Below, piece after piece: positions 1 through 7,788 of a DNA stretch of 64,000 bases. The stretch is from Arthrobacter globiformis. Its GTDB lineage: Bacteria > Actinomycetota > Actinomycetes > Actinomycetales > Micrococcaceae. Made by a program: the position numbers and the translations under genes. The notes under the pieces are model-generated. The model did no database searches and was not told where the DNA came from. It was given only the letters and a program-made list of their open reading frames with translations. Numbering within the stretch: position 1 is the first letter of the stretch; the number at the start of each line of letters is the position of its first letter. The stretch is taken from contig NZ_QLNP01000013.1 of the NCBI RefSeq assembly GCF_003261175.1, positions 44,487 through 108,486 of the forward strand, read 5' to 3'.

Positions 1-381
1 CGGCCGCCAGTGCTGCCGGCCGCCCGGCCAGAGGGTTTCGCCGTTGTGGGTGACAGGCAGGATTTCCGGGTGTTCGGCGGCGAGCCATGGCGGCGGGGAG
101 GCGGTGGCCGTCGCGAGGTCCACGGCGATGCCGTTGGCATGGAGCAGGTCGATGATGTCGTCGAGCCAGGAAAAGTCCCAGGTATCCCGCGTGGGCTGGA
201 GCCGGGCCCAAGAGAAGATGGCGAGGGACACGATGTTGACTCCGGCCTCCTGCATGAGGCGGACGTCCTCGGCCCAGACCTCGCGGGGCCACTGCTCGGG
301 GTTGTAGTCGGCTCCGAAGGCCAGCCGCTTAATGTCCGGGGACGGCCAGCGCAGCCAGCGGGGGTTGGTGGCGAGGGACAT
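1..381 (-). CDS. GH42 beta-galactosidase, N-terminal part (cut by window edge)
   Basis: The first 127 residues of a glycoside hydrolase family 42 beta-galactosidase, which removes terminal galactose from beta-galactosides. The translation carries the family's N-terminal YNPEQWP motif (residues ~26-32), the following EDVRLMQEAGVN helix and the IFSWARLQP strand, all standard for the GH42 TIM barrel. There is no signal peptide, so it is cytoplasmic. ATG at 381 is preceded by AGGAG. The catalytic glutamates lie beyond the window. It is the last visible gene of a minus-strand operon with an ABC sugar importer, which suggests import of galacto-oligosaccharides followed by intracellular cleavage. 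Confidence 0.9.
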   Translation of the reverse strand, partial: MSLATNPRWLRWPSPDIKRLAFGADYNPEQWPREVWAEDVRLMQEAGVNIVSLAIFSWARLQPTRDTWDFSWLDDIIDLLHANGIAVDLATATASPPPWLAAEHPEILPVTHNGETLWPGGRQHWRP

Positions 382-475
382 GGATCTCCTATTTTGGGCA
401 CGGCTTTGCGGCCGCGAAGCTGGATGGCTGTGTGCCGGAATGGCCGTGGGCTTGGTGGCTGTGTGCTGGGATGGC

Positions 476-504
476 GGCGGACGCGCCGGGCTGGCGCGTC
501 CGCC
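476..504 (-). terminator. Intercistronic hairpin between binding-protein gene and GH42 gene
   Basis: A perfect 12-bp inverted repeat (GGCGGACGCGCC / GGCGCGTCCGCC) with a 5-nt loop, 28 bp after the binding-protein stop and ~95 bp before the GH42 start. There is no U-tract on the minus strand, so it is more likely a partial terminator or a 3'-end stabilising hairpin than a complete stop. Confidence 0.6.
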
Positions 505-531
505 GAGGCGGGGCGGTTTACGTGAGGGCTG

Positions 532-1875
532 TTATTCCTTGACGGTGAAGCCCTGATCGGTGCCGTACTTGACCGAGGCTTTCTGCCAGTCGGTCAGGCC
601 GTCCTTGAGCTTGGTGCCGGACACGTAGGCCTGGCCGGCGGTGTCGTTGAAGATGCTGTTGGCGTAGACCTGGAAGGGCAGGTAGGACCAGCCGGCAGGA
701 ACATTCTTCGCTGATTCGGCGAAGATCTGGTTGGCCTTCTGGCCGCCGAAGTACTTGAACTGGGTGTTCTGGAACTTCTCGGACGCGAGGTCCTTCGAAG
801 TGGCGGGGAACGCCCCGCCGTCGATCCGGGTTTGGACGCCTTCCTCCACGTTGGAGTACTTCAGGAAGCCGTAGGCCAGCGCGGCCTGGCTGCTGGCGGC
901 GGGGATGGCCAGGGAGCTGCCGCCGTTTTCAGAGCTGCTGGTGGCACCCTTTTCCCACTGCGGCAGAGGCGCGACCCGCCATTTGCCGGCCCCGTCGGCG
1001 ACGCCGGAGACGAGGTTCCCCGGCATCCAGGCGCCGGTGGACAGGGTGGCGATGGTTCCGTTGCCCAGGCCCTTGTACCACTCGTCGCTCCAGGAGCTGA
1101 TGGGGGCCAGCAGGTCCTCGTCGATGAGCTTCTGCCAGGTCTCGGCGAACTTGGTGGAACCTTCGTCGGAGAAGTTCACGCCGACGTTGGTGCCGTCCAC
1201 CTGGTAGGGCTTGCCGCCGGCCTGCCAGATCATGCTGGTGGTGAACCCGGCGTCCCCGGTGTCGTTGGCGATGTAGGCCTTGGGGTCAGCCTTCTTCAGC
1301 GCGCGTCCGGCCTCGAGGAATTCATCCCACGTGGTGGGGACTGCGATGCCGTGCTTGTCGAACAGCTCCTTGTTGTAGAACAGGGCCATGGGGCCCGAGT
1401 CCATGGGAAGACCGTAGACGCCGCCCTGTGCCCGGACGGAGGACCACGGACCGGCCGTGAAGGTGCCGTCAAGGTCTGCGGCGCCGAACTGGCCAAGGTC
1501 GGCCAGTGATTTGCTGAGGGCAAACTGCGGAAGTGCGTAGTACTCGATCTGCGCGACATCGGGCACGCCGGAGCCTGCGGAGATGGCGTTCTGCAGGGCG
1601 GTGTACTGGTCATTGCCGGTGCCGGCGTTGACGAGGTTGACGTCCACGTTGGGGTACTTGGCCTCGAAGCCTTCGGCGACCTTCTTCAGCGACTGGTCCC
1701 AGGCCCACACCGTCAGCTTGCCGCCCTTCTGGAGGGCTTGCTCGACGGCGTCGCTGCTGACCGTTTGCTGCGGCGCGGCGTTGCCGCCGCCTCCGCAGGC
1801 GGTGAACCCCAGGGCGAGCGCGGCGGCGACGGCGGAGCTCTGCAGCAGGCCGCGGCGGGTCAGGGTCTTGATCAT
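532..1875 (-). CDS. Sugar ABC transporter substrate-binding lipoprotein
   Basis: Extracellular solute-binding protein of the MalE/UgpB type (447 aa), anchored as a lipoprotein. The N-terminus has twin arginines (R7-R8) followed by a hydrophobic stretch and a lipobox ending at C27 (GFTACGGGG). The mature part shows the family pattern KLTVWAWDQSL and the ALYNKELFDKHGI-type segment. It is the third gene of the operon, 43 bp after the MalG-type permease, with AAGGA before ATG 1875. The GH42 gene downstream suggests beta-galactosides as ligand; that is inference. No ATPase is encoded in the visible operon, so a shared MsmX-type ATPase is likely. Confidence 0.88.
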   Translation of the reverse strand: MIKTLTRRGLLQSSAVAAALALGFTACGGGGNAAPQQTVSSDAVEQALQKGGKLTVWAWDQSLKKVAEGFEAKYPNVDVNLVNAGTGNDQYTALQNAISAGSGVPDVAQIEYYALPQFALSKSLADLGQFGAADLDGTFTAGPWSSVRAQGGVYGLPMDSGPMALFYNKELFDKHGIAVPTTWDEFLEAGRALKKADPKAYIANDTGDAGFTTSMIWQAGGKPYQVDGTNVGVNFSDEGSTKFAETWQKLIDEDLLAPISSWSDEWYKGLGNGTIATLSTGAWMPGNLVSGVADGAGKWRVAPLPQWEKGATSSSENGGSSLAIPAASSQAALAYGFLKYSNVEEGVQTRIDGGAFPATSKDLASEKFQNTQFKYFGGQKANQIFAESAKNVPAGWSYLPFQVYANSIFNDTAGQAYVSGTKLKDGLTDWQKASVKYGTDQGFTVKE

Positions 1876-1918
1876 GGTCTTCCTTCTAACTGCGTTGTTG
1901 ATGAGGGTGGACGGAGCG

Positions 1919-2854
1919 TTATTCTTTGACGCTTCCGGCGGAAAGGCCGGACTGCCAGTAGCGCTGGAGCAGCAGGAACGCTGCGATCAGCGGCAGGATG
2001 GTGAGGAGGGAGCCGGTGATGACGAGGTTGAAGATGGCTTCCCCGCCGGCGGTGGCGGCCTGCGCGTTCCAGGCATTCAGGCCCAGGGTGAGGGGATACC
2101 AGTCGGGGTTCTTCAGCATGATCAGCGGCAGGAAGTAGTTGTTCCAGGTGGCCACCATGGTGAACAGCAACACGGTGACGATGCCCGGGGTCAGCAGCGG
2201 CAGGCAGACCTGGAAGAACGTGCGTGCCTCGCTGGCGCCGTCGATCCGGGCGGATTCCATGATCTCGGTGGGGATGGCCTCGGAGGCGAAGGTCCACATG
2301 AGGTACAGGCCGAAGGGCGAGATGAGCGAGGGGATGATCACGGCCCACGGGGTGTTGGTGAGTCCCATCTGGCTGAACATAAGGAACGTGGGGACGGCGA
2401 GGGCCGTGCCGGGAATGGCCACCGCACCGATGACGACGGCGAACACCGCCTTCCGGCCGGGAAAGTCGAACTTCGCCAGCGCGTAGCCGCCGAGGACGGC
2501 CAGGAACGTGGCACCGCCGGCGCCGAGGACGACGTACAGGACCGTGTTGGCGAACCAGCGAAGGAAGATCCCGCCGTCGTACGTTGCAGTCCGGGCGATG
2601 TTGTCCCCGAGGGCAAAATCGGCGTCGAACCACAGGCCGAAGGAGTTGAGGAGTCCGTCCTGGGTTTTGGTGGCGTTGACCAGCAGCCAGAACAGCGGGG
2701 CCAGGCTATAGAGCAGGACAAGGCCCATCAGGAGAGTCAGAGCCACGCTGCGTCGCGAACGCCGTCTTGTCCGTGGGGGCCGCAGCGTGGTGCGGAATCT
2801 TGCCGGGGATGATGCGCCGGCGCTGCCGTGACGGGCGGCTGTCTGAACGCTCAT
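1919..2854 (-). CDS. Carbohydrate ABC transporter permease, MalG type
   Basis: Inner-membrane permease of the CUT1 sugar ABC family (311 aa). It has six predicted membrane spans and the cytoplasmic EAA loop (MESARIDGASEARTF, about residues 195-215) that docks the ATPase. The basic N-terminal ~35 residues precede the first span (SVALTLLMGLVLLY). ATG 2854 has GGAGCG upstream and follows the partner permease stop by 2 bp, so the two are co-translated. It forms the channel with the 2857-3807 product and works with the 532-1875 binding protein. Confidence 0.9.
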   Translation of the reverse strand: MSVQTAARHGSAGASSPARFRTTLRPPRTRRRSRRSVALTLLMGLVLLYSLAPLFWLLVNATKTQDGLLNSFGLWFDADFALGDNIARTATYDGGIFLRWFANTVLYVVLGAGGATFLAVLGGYALAKFDFPGRKAVFAVVIGAVAIPGTALAVPTFLMFSQMGLTNTPWAVIIPSLISPFGLYLMWTFASEAIPTEIMESARIDGASEARTFFQVCLPLLTPGIVTVLLFTMVATWNNYFLPLIMLKNPDWYPLTLGLNAWNAQAATAGGEAIFNLVITGSLLTILPLIAAFLLLQRYWQSGLSAGSVKE

Positions 2855-2856
2855 GG

Positions 2857-3807
2857 TCAGCGCTCCTTTCGCATGCCGCGGACCTGGACGGCATAGGCAA
2901 TGGCCATGGTGATCAGCCCCATGATGATCGCCACCGTGGCGGAGTAGTTGTACTGCTGCCCGGAGAACGACAGGGAGAACGCGTACAGGTTGGGTGTGAA
3001 GTAGGTCGAGATGGTGTTGGGTGAGAGGCTTTTGAGGATGCTGGGCTCGTTGAAGAGCTGGAAGCTGCCGATCACGGAGAAGATGCTGGCCACCACGATG
3101 GCGCCGCGGATGGCCGGCAGCTTGATGGCGGTGATGACCCTCAGCTGGCCGGCGCCGTCGATCTCGGCCGCCTCATAGAGCGACTTGGGGATGACGGTCA
3201 GTGCGGAGTAAAAGATCAGCATGTTGTAGCCGATGAATTCCCAGGTGACGATGTTTCCGATGGAGGCCAGCACGAGTTCCGAGGAGAGCGGGCTGGGCAG
3301 GTTCAGGCCGAAGGCCTGGTTGATGTTTCCCACCAGGCCGAAGCGGGTGCCGTACATGAAGCCCCACATCAACGTGGCGACGACGGCCGGCACGGCATAG
3401 GGGAGGAAGACCGAGATCCGGAAGAACGACCTTCCGTAGAGCCGGCCGCTGTCCAGTGCGAGGGCTACAACGAGGGCGATGAACAGCATGACCGGAACCT
3501 GGACTGCCAGGAACAGGGAAACCCGTCCCAGCGCGGACCAGAACTGCGCGTCGCCCAGGGCCCGGGCGTAGTTGTCCAGGCCCACGAACGCGGTGCCGCC
3601 GATGAGCTGGTTGCGGAAGACGCTCAGGTAGATCGAGTAGACGATCGGGGCGAGGAAAACCAGGGCGAACACGGCCATGAACGGGCCGATGAACCACCAG
3701 CCAGCCCAGGAACGGCGGCTGGCGCGGCGGCTCGTGCGGCGGGTTGTCCGGCCAGCCGGAGTAGCCTCTCCGGTCGGCGCCGCGACTTGCGGGGACGTCA
3801 TTGTCAT
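2857..3807 (-). CDS. Carbohydrate ABC transporter permease, MalF type
   Basis: First gene of the beta-galactoside operon: CUT1 permease (316 aa) with the EAA loop (SLYEAAEIDGAGQL, about residue 210) and six spans. The open frame runs further upstream, across the operators and into the divergent regulator, so I chose ATG 3807 (MTMTSPQ), which has GAGGA 8 bp upstream and follows the operator region. The N-terminal ~35 residues are rich in Thr/Arg and end in RRSWAGWWFIGPF before the first span. Confidence 0.88.
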   Translation of the reverse strand: MTMTSPQVAAPTGEATPAGRTTRRTSRRASRRSWAGWWFIGPFMAVFALVFLAPIVYSIYLSVFRNQLIGGTAFVGLDNYARALGDAQFWSALGRVSLFLAVQVPVMLFIALVVALALDSGRLYGRSFFRISVFLPYAVPAVVATLMWGFMYGTRFGLVGNINQAFGLNLPSPLSSELVLASIGNIVTWEFIGYNMLIFYSALTVIPKSLYEAAEIDGAGQLRVITAIKLPAIRGAIVVASIFSVIGSFQLFNEPSILKSLSPNTISTYFTPNLYAFSLSFSGQQYNYSATVAIIMGLITMAIAYAVQVRGMRKER

Positions 3808-3857
3808 GAAGGGTCCTCTGTAGGGCTGCGTCACCTGGAGGGCGACGGAAGGTGTTC

Positions 3858-3871
3858 TGTTTGCGTAAACA
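3858..3871. promoter_or_regulatory. LacI-type operator 1 (beta-galactoside operon)
   Basis: TGTTTGCGTAAACA is a 14-bp near-perfect palindrome with the central CG typical of LacI/GalR operators. It lies 50 bp upstream of the permease start and shares all but one base with the site at 3892. Probably bound by the divergently encoded LacI protein. Confidence 0.75.
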
Positions 3872-3891
3872 TCCATGTGGGGTTTTGTTAG

Positions 3892-3905
3892 TGTTTGCGC
3901 AAACA
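3892..3905. promoter_or_regulatory. LacI-type operator 2 (beta-galactoside operon)
   Basis: TGTTTGCGCAAACA is a perfect 14-bp palindrome with central CG, 20 bp upstream of the chosen LacI start and 34 bp centre-to-centre from operator 1. That spacing is about three helical turns, so dimers on both sites would lie on the same DNA face. The position suits autorepression as well as repression of the operon. Confidence 0.78.
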
Positions 3906-3924
3906 TGATTGGTACGATGGTGAC

Positions 3925-5007
3925 ATGGAGCACGAACCCGGTCAACCCCCGGTCCACGATTTGCCCGCCACACAGGGTGGCGCAGCCGCCGCGCTGCGGC
4001 GCAAACCCCAGGTGTCCATGGCCGACGTCGCGAAGCTGGCCGGCGTCTCCTCCCAAACGGTTTCCCGGGTGTCCAACGGGAGCCCGGACGTCATCGAAAG
4101 CACGCGGCGCCAGGTCATTGCGGCGATGAACGAGCTGGGATACCGGCCGAACAGCGCGGCCCGTGCGCTTAAACGGGGCAGTTTCCGGACCATCGGCGTG
4201 ATCACGTTCTCGCTATCTTCGCTCGGGAACATGCGCACCCTGGAGGCCATCGCACTGAACGCTGCCCGGCAGGACTTCGCCATCACGCTGATCCCGGTGA
4301 CCGCCCCAACCCAGGCCGGGATCCAGGGCGCGTTCTCCCGCATGGGCGAACTTGCCGTCGACGCGGTGATCGCCATCATGGAGGTCCACCTGCTGGATGC
4401 AGCGACGGTTACACTGCCCCCGGGAGTGAAGGTCGTCGTCGTCGATTCCGACGCCGGCGAGCAGTACAGCGTGGTGGACACCGACCAGGCCGACGGCGCC
4501 CGGAAGGCCGTCAGCCACCTCCTGAAGCTTGGCCACGAGACGGTCTGGCACGTCGCCGGCCCCGAGGAATCCTTCGCCGCCGAACGCCGCGCCGCCGCCT
4601 GGCGCAGCACCCTCACGGCCGCCGGCAAACCAGTGCCGCCGGTGCTCCGCGGCGACTGGTCAGCGGACTCCGGCTACGCAGCGGGGCTCCGGCTCGCCGA
4701 CGAAACAGGCTGCACGGCGGTGTTCGCGGCCAACGACCACATGGCCCTAGGCCTGCTGCGGGCCTTCCGGGAAAAGGGAAAATCGGTTCCCGAGGACATC
4801 AGCCTGGTCGGGTTCGACGACGTCCCCGAAGCCTCCTCCTATGCTCCCCCGCTGACCACGGTCCACCAGAACTTTGCCGACGTCGGCAACCGGTGCGTGG
4901 ACAACGTCCTGCAGCAGATCCGCACCAACAGGACGGAACCCGGCGTCACCCTGGTGCCCACCGAACTCGTGATCCGTGCAAGCACGGCGGCACCGAAGGC
5001 GAAATAG
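3925..5007 (+). CDS. LacI family transcriptional regulator of the beta-galactoside operon
   Basis: LacI/GalR repressor of 360 aa. The helix-turn-helix is at about residues 31-52 (MADVAKLAGVSSQTVSRVSNGS), followed by the hinge region (YRPNSAARALKRG) and a periplasmic-binding-like sensor ending in the family motif EDISLVGFDDVPEASSYAPPLTTV. ATG 3925 was chosen; a TTG at 3895 lies inside operator 2 and has no ribosome site. The recognition helix (SSQTVSRVSN) differs from the two arabinose-locus LacI proteins (SHQTVSRVxN), in line with the different operators. Ligand presumably a galactoside. Confidence 0.88.
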   Translation: MEHEPGQPPVHDLPATQGGAAAALRRKPQVSMADVAKLAGVSSQTVSRVSNGSPDVIESTRRQVIAAMNELGYRPNSAARALKRGSFRTIGVITFSLSSLGNMRTLEAIALNAARQDFAITLIPVTAPTQAGIQGAFSRMGELAVDAVIAIMEVHLLDAATVTLPPGVKVVVVDSDAGEQYSVVDTDQADGARKAVSHLLKLGHETVWHVAGPEESFAAERRAAAWRSTLTAAGKPVPPVLRGDWSADSGYAAGLRLADETGCTAVFAANDHMALGLLRAFREKGKSVPEDISLVGFDDVPEASSYAPPLTTVHQNFADVGNRCVDNVLQQIRTNRTEPGVTLVPTELVIRASTAAPKAK

Positions 5008-5059
5008 CTCACATTCGGCCAGGTACCGGTTGCCTCGCGGGAACGCTTGGAGGATGATG

Positions 5060-5087
5060 GTTAGAGAAGCTAATTAGCGTTGCTAAC
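5060..5087. promoter_or_regulatory. Overlapping palindromes, putative MarR operator
   Basis: GTTAG is followed at 5069-5078 by the perfect palindrome GCTAATTAGC. This overlaps a second repeat TTAGC-GTT-GCTAA at 5074-5086. The cluster ends 35 bp before the marR start, where a MarR dimer would block its own promoter. Confidence 0.6.
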
Positions 5088-5121
5088 TATTTCCCTGACC
5101 AACAGGAGGCGCACTTCCTCG

Positions 5122-5583
5122 ATGCCTGCGACCGGAGCGGCACACCAAGACACGACACAATCCATCAGGCCGGACATCCTGGCGATCGACCTGCGGACCG
5201 CCGTGATGCGGACCTCGCGCCGGCTCCGGGTCGAAGCGACCGGAGACATCATCACGCCTGGCCAGTACACGGTGCTGGCCCAGCTCCACAGCGACGGCCC
5301 GCGCACACCCCGGGAGCTGGCGGCACGGGAGCACGTGCAGGCGCCTTCGATGACCCGCATCGTGAACGCCCTCGCGGAGCAGGGGTTCGTATCCCGGTCA
5401 TCGCACCCGGAGGACGGCCGCCAGATTCAGGTAGGCATCACCCCTGCCGGTGTGGACGTCCTGGAAGAGGCGCGGGAACAGCGGACGGCCTGGCTGGCCC
5501 AGCGGGTCGCCGGCCTGAGCCCCGAGGACCGGCTGACCCTCAGCCGCGCCGCGCAGATCATGCAGGAGATGAGCGGCCGATGA
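5122..5583 (+). CDS. MarR family transcriptional regulator
   Basis: Winged-helix MarR repressor of 153 aa. It has the dimerisation helix (DLRTAVMRTSRRLR), the DNA-binding segment TPRELAAREHVQAPSMTRIVNALAEQGF and the wing SRSSHPEDGRQIQVGITPAG with the conserved D-x-R. ATG 5122 was chosen because AGGAGG lies 12 bp upstream; a TTG at 5080 inside the operator is unlikely. The stop overlaps the next start by 4 bp (ATGA), coupling it to the MFS pump, the usual arrangement for a MarR sensor controlling efflux of its inducer. Confidence 0.9.
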   Translation: MPATGAAHQDTTQSIRPDILAIDLRTAVMRTSRRLRVEATGDIITPGQYTVLAQLHSDGPRTPRELAAREHVQAPSMTRIVNALAEQGFVSRSSHPEDGRQIQVGITPAGVDVLEEAREQRTAWLAQRVAGLSPEDRLTLSRAAQIMQEMSGR

Positions 5584-6881
5584 GCACCACCTTCCGGGCG
5601 CTGCAGAACCGCAACTACCGGCTGTGGGCCGGTGGGGCCCTCATCTCCAACATCGGCACCTGGATGCAGAGGGTCGCACAGGACTGGCTGGTCCTGACCG
5701 TCCTCACGGACCATTCCGGCACCGCCGTCGGCATCACCACGGCCCTGCAGTTCCTTCCCATGCTGCTGCTTGGCCCCTACGCAGGAGTGCTCGCGGACCG
5801 GCACCGCAAACGCGTGATCCTGCTGTGGACGCAGTCGGCAATGGGGCTGTGCGGGCTGGTCGTCGGGCTCCTGGTGGTGACCGGTGTGGCGCAGTTGTGG
5901 CAGGTGTACGCGGCCGCCCTCTTTCTTGGGCTGGCCAGCGCCATTGACGGACCGGCACGCCAGTCCTTCGTCTCCGAACTCGTGGGACAGGACCACATCG
6001 CCAATGCTGTGTCCCTCAACTCCGCCTCCTTCAACACCGCCCGACTCACGGGACCGGCGATCGCAGGCGTGCTCATAGCCTGGGTCGGCACCGGCCCCGT
6101 CTTCCTGCTCAACGCCGCCAGCTTCGCCGCGGTCCTGATCTCGCTGGCCCGGATCCGCGTATCGGAACTGATCCCTGCCGCACCGACCGTCCGCAGCAAA
6201 CACCAGGTTGCCGAGGGACTGGGCTATGTCCGCCGCCGTCCGGATCTGGTGCTGATCCTCGTCCTGGTGGGCATCCTCGGGGCGTTCGGCATGAATTTCC
6301 CCATCACCAACGCCCTGATGGCCACGGCTGAATTCGGCATGGGGCCCGGTGAGTTCGGGCTCCTGGGCTCCATCATGGCTGTCGGGACACTAGCCGGAGC
6401 ACTGCTGGCCGCCCGCAGGTCCCGCCCGCGGCTGCGTTTCCTGCTTGGCGGAGCACTGGGGCTGGGCCTCTTTACCCTGATCGGCAGCGTCTCGCCGTCG
6501 TTCTGGCTGTACGCCGCCATTCTGGTCCCGGTGGGCCTCGCCTCGATTACCTTCCTGAACAGCTGCAATACAAGCATCCAGCTGTCAGTGGAGCCGCAGT
6601 TCCGGGGAAGAGTGCTTGCCCTATATCTGGCAACCCTGCAGGGAGGGACTGCTTTGGGGGCCCCGCTCATGGGCTGGCTTGGCAGCACCTTTGGCGCGCG
6701 CTGGTCGGTGGCCGCCGGCGGCGCCGTCGTCCTGCTGACCGGATTGCTCGCAGTGATCGTGGTGGTCCGGAGCAGCCGGCTGACTCTGCGGCAGCAGCTA
6801 CGCGCCTCCTTCCCGAGGAGGCGCGCGCCTCACGGGAGCGCCGTCGTCAGCCCTTCCCCGGAAGGGGGCACTCCAGGATGA
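5580..6881 (+). CDS. MFS efflux transporter (DHA3 / EntS-like)
   Basis: Major facilitator membrane protein of 433 aa. It opens with the MFS_3 signature FRALQNRNYRLWAGGALISNIGTWMQRVAQDWLVL, has the loop ADRHRKR between spans 2 and 3, and a repeat of that loop type after span 8 (RRSRPRLR). Expected 12 spans, with a basic cytoplasmic tail ending near PRRRAPHGS. It is co-translated with marR and probably exports a small drug-like or siderophore-like compound; the substrate cannot be read from sequence. The last 35 bp overlap the converging GNAT gene. Confidence 0.87.
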   Translation: MSTTFRALQNRNYRLWAGGALISNIGTWMQRVAQDWLVLTVLTDHSGTAVGITTALQFLPMLLLGPYAGVLADRHRKRVILLWTQSAMGLCGLVVGLLVVTGVAQLWQVYAAALFLGLASAIDGPARQSFVSELVGQDHIANAVSLNSASFNTARLTGPAIAGVLIAWVGTGPVFLLNAASFAAVLISLARIRVSELIPAAPTVRSKHQVAEGLGYVRRRPDLVLILVLVGILGAFGMNFPITNALMATAEFGMGPGEFGLLGSIMAVGTLAGALLAARRSRPRLRFLLGGALGLGLFTLIGSVSPSFWLYAAILVPVGLASITFLNSCNTSIQLSVEPQFRGRVLALYLATLQGGTALGAPLMGWLGSTFGARWSVAAGGAVVLLTGLLAVIVVVRSSRLTLRQQLRASFPRRRAPHGSAVVSPSPEGGTPG

Positions 6882-7380
6882 AGTCGCTCTCCACCGAGTC
6901 GCCCAAAGTGAATGACTTCGTCCCCACCTTGGTGAAGCCTGATTTCTCGTAGAAGCGGATGGCCCTGGCGTTCTGGCTGTTGACCCCCAGCCAGACGCTT
7001 GCCGCTTCCCGCTCCGCGGCCCAGTCCAAAGAGGCCTGCATGAGCGTGGAGGCTGCGCCCCGTCCGTGGTGGTCCGAATGCACGTAGCACTTGCTCAGCT
7101 CGACCGATCGCTGTCCACCCAGGGCGCGGAGCACGTCGGGGTCCGTTGACTGACGGTCGACAAGCAGGGTGTATCCGTCAAGCCGTGCGCCCTGCTCAAG
7201 CACCAGGATGGCGATCTTGCTGTCGGCGAGGTACTCGGCGAAGTTGTCCACGCTCAGCGTCCGCTTGAGGTGGAGACGGATGTCCTCCGGCGAGGATCCC
7301 GGAGGGCAAGCGAGCAGGAAGGTGGCCGCCGCCAAGTCAGCCAGGGCAGCGGCGTCGCCGGCAACGGCCTTGCGGATCAT
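6847..7380 (-). CDS. GNAT family N-acetyltransferase
   Basis: 177-aa GCN5-related acetyltransferase. The acetyl-CoA loop is DHHGRGAASTLMQASLDWA (motif A, R/Q-x-x-G-x-G/A) and the closing segment is GVNSQNARAIRFYEKSGFTKVGTKSFTLG, typical of RimI-like small-molecule or protein N-acetyltransferases. Start ATG 7380 (MIRKAVAGDAAALADLA) is the normal family beginning; an upstream in-frame extension looks non-coding. Substrate unknown. Converges on the MFS gene with a 35-bp overlap. Confidence 0.87.
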   Translation of the reverse strand: MIRKAVAGDAAALADLAAATFLLACPPGSSPEDIRLHLKRTLSVDNFAEYLADSKIAILVLEQGARLDGYTLLVDRQSTDPDVLRALGGQRSVELSKCYVHSDHHGRGAASTLMQASLDWAAEREAASVWLGVNSQNARAIRFYEKSGFTKVGTKSFTLGDSVESDFILECPLPGKG

Positions 7381-7496
7381 AGAAACTCCGATGTGTGAGC
7401 GGGCGAAATCACTACAAAGGATTGTAGGCCCGCCTCGGCGCGTACCCCCAGGCACCGCAGAGAGCGGCGCCAACTTTCATTGATGCGCAGAGTATC

Positions 7497-7512
7497 GTCA
7501 ACTAAGGTTGAC
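7497..7512. promoter_or_regulatory. Inverted repeat ahead of small HTH gene
   Basis: GTCAAC-TAAG-GTTGAC is a perfect inverted repeat ending 3 bp before ATG 7516. It may be an autoregulatory operator, or its right arm TTGAC may serve as a -35-like element. Confidence 0.5.
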
Positions 7513-7515
7513 GGT

Positions 7516-7731
7516 ATGGAGGTGAACCGGTTGAAAACATTGGTGGGATCCATGGACGGTGACAACCCGGTGAATGGCCTGCAGGCCGTTGCTGAGCTGC
7601 ATCGCGAAATCGGACGGGCGGAAGCAACCTTGGTCCGGCGGGCGCGCCTGGCGGGTCTGTCCTGGGAGGCGATCGCGAATGCCCTCGGCGTCAGCAAGCA
7701 GGCTGTCCACAAGAAGTACGGCAAGAAATAG
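7516..7731 (+). CDS. Small helix-turn-helix protein
   Basis: 71-aa protein (from ATG 7516; alternatives ATG 7483 or TTG 7480 would run through the inverted repeat). The C-terminal half, RAEATLVRRARLAGLSWEAIANALGVSKQAVHKKYGKK, is a helix-turn-helix of the LuxR/sigma-70 region 4-like class common in actinobacterial stand-alone HTH proteins. No sensor domain is present. It is flanked upstream by a perfect inverted repeat and downstream by a strong terminator, so it is monocistronic. Function beyond DNA binding is unknown. Confidence 0.75.
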   Translation: MEVNRLKTLVGSMDGDNPVNGLQAVAELHREIGRAEATLVRRARLAGLSWEAIANALGVSKQAVHKKYGKK

Positions 7732-7732
7732 A

Positions 7733-7768
7733 CCAAAGGGCTTCGCCGGTACCGGCGAAGCCCTTTGG
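7733..7768. terminator. Bidirectional terminator, 36-bp perfect palindrome
   Basis: An 18-bp arm (CCAAAGGGCTTCGCCGGT) is followed immediately by its exact reverse complement, with no spacer. It starts one base after the stop codon of the HTH gene and ends 20 bp before the stop of the converging GH43 gene, with A and T runs in the outer stem. It should stop transcription both ways. Confidence 0.8.
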
Positions 7769-7788
7769 CTCAGTAATCCAGAACTACA

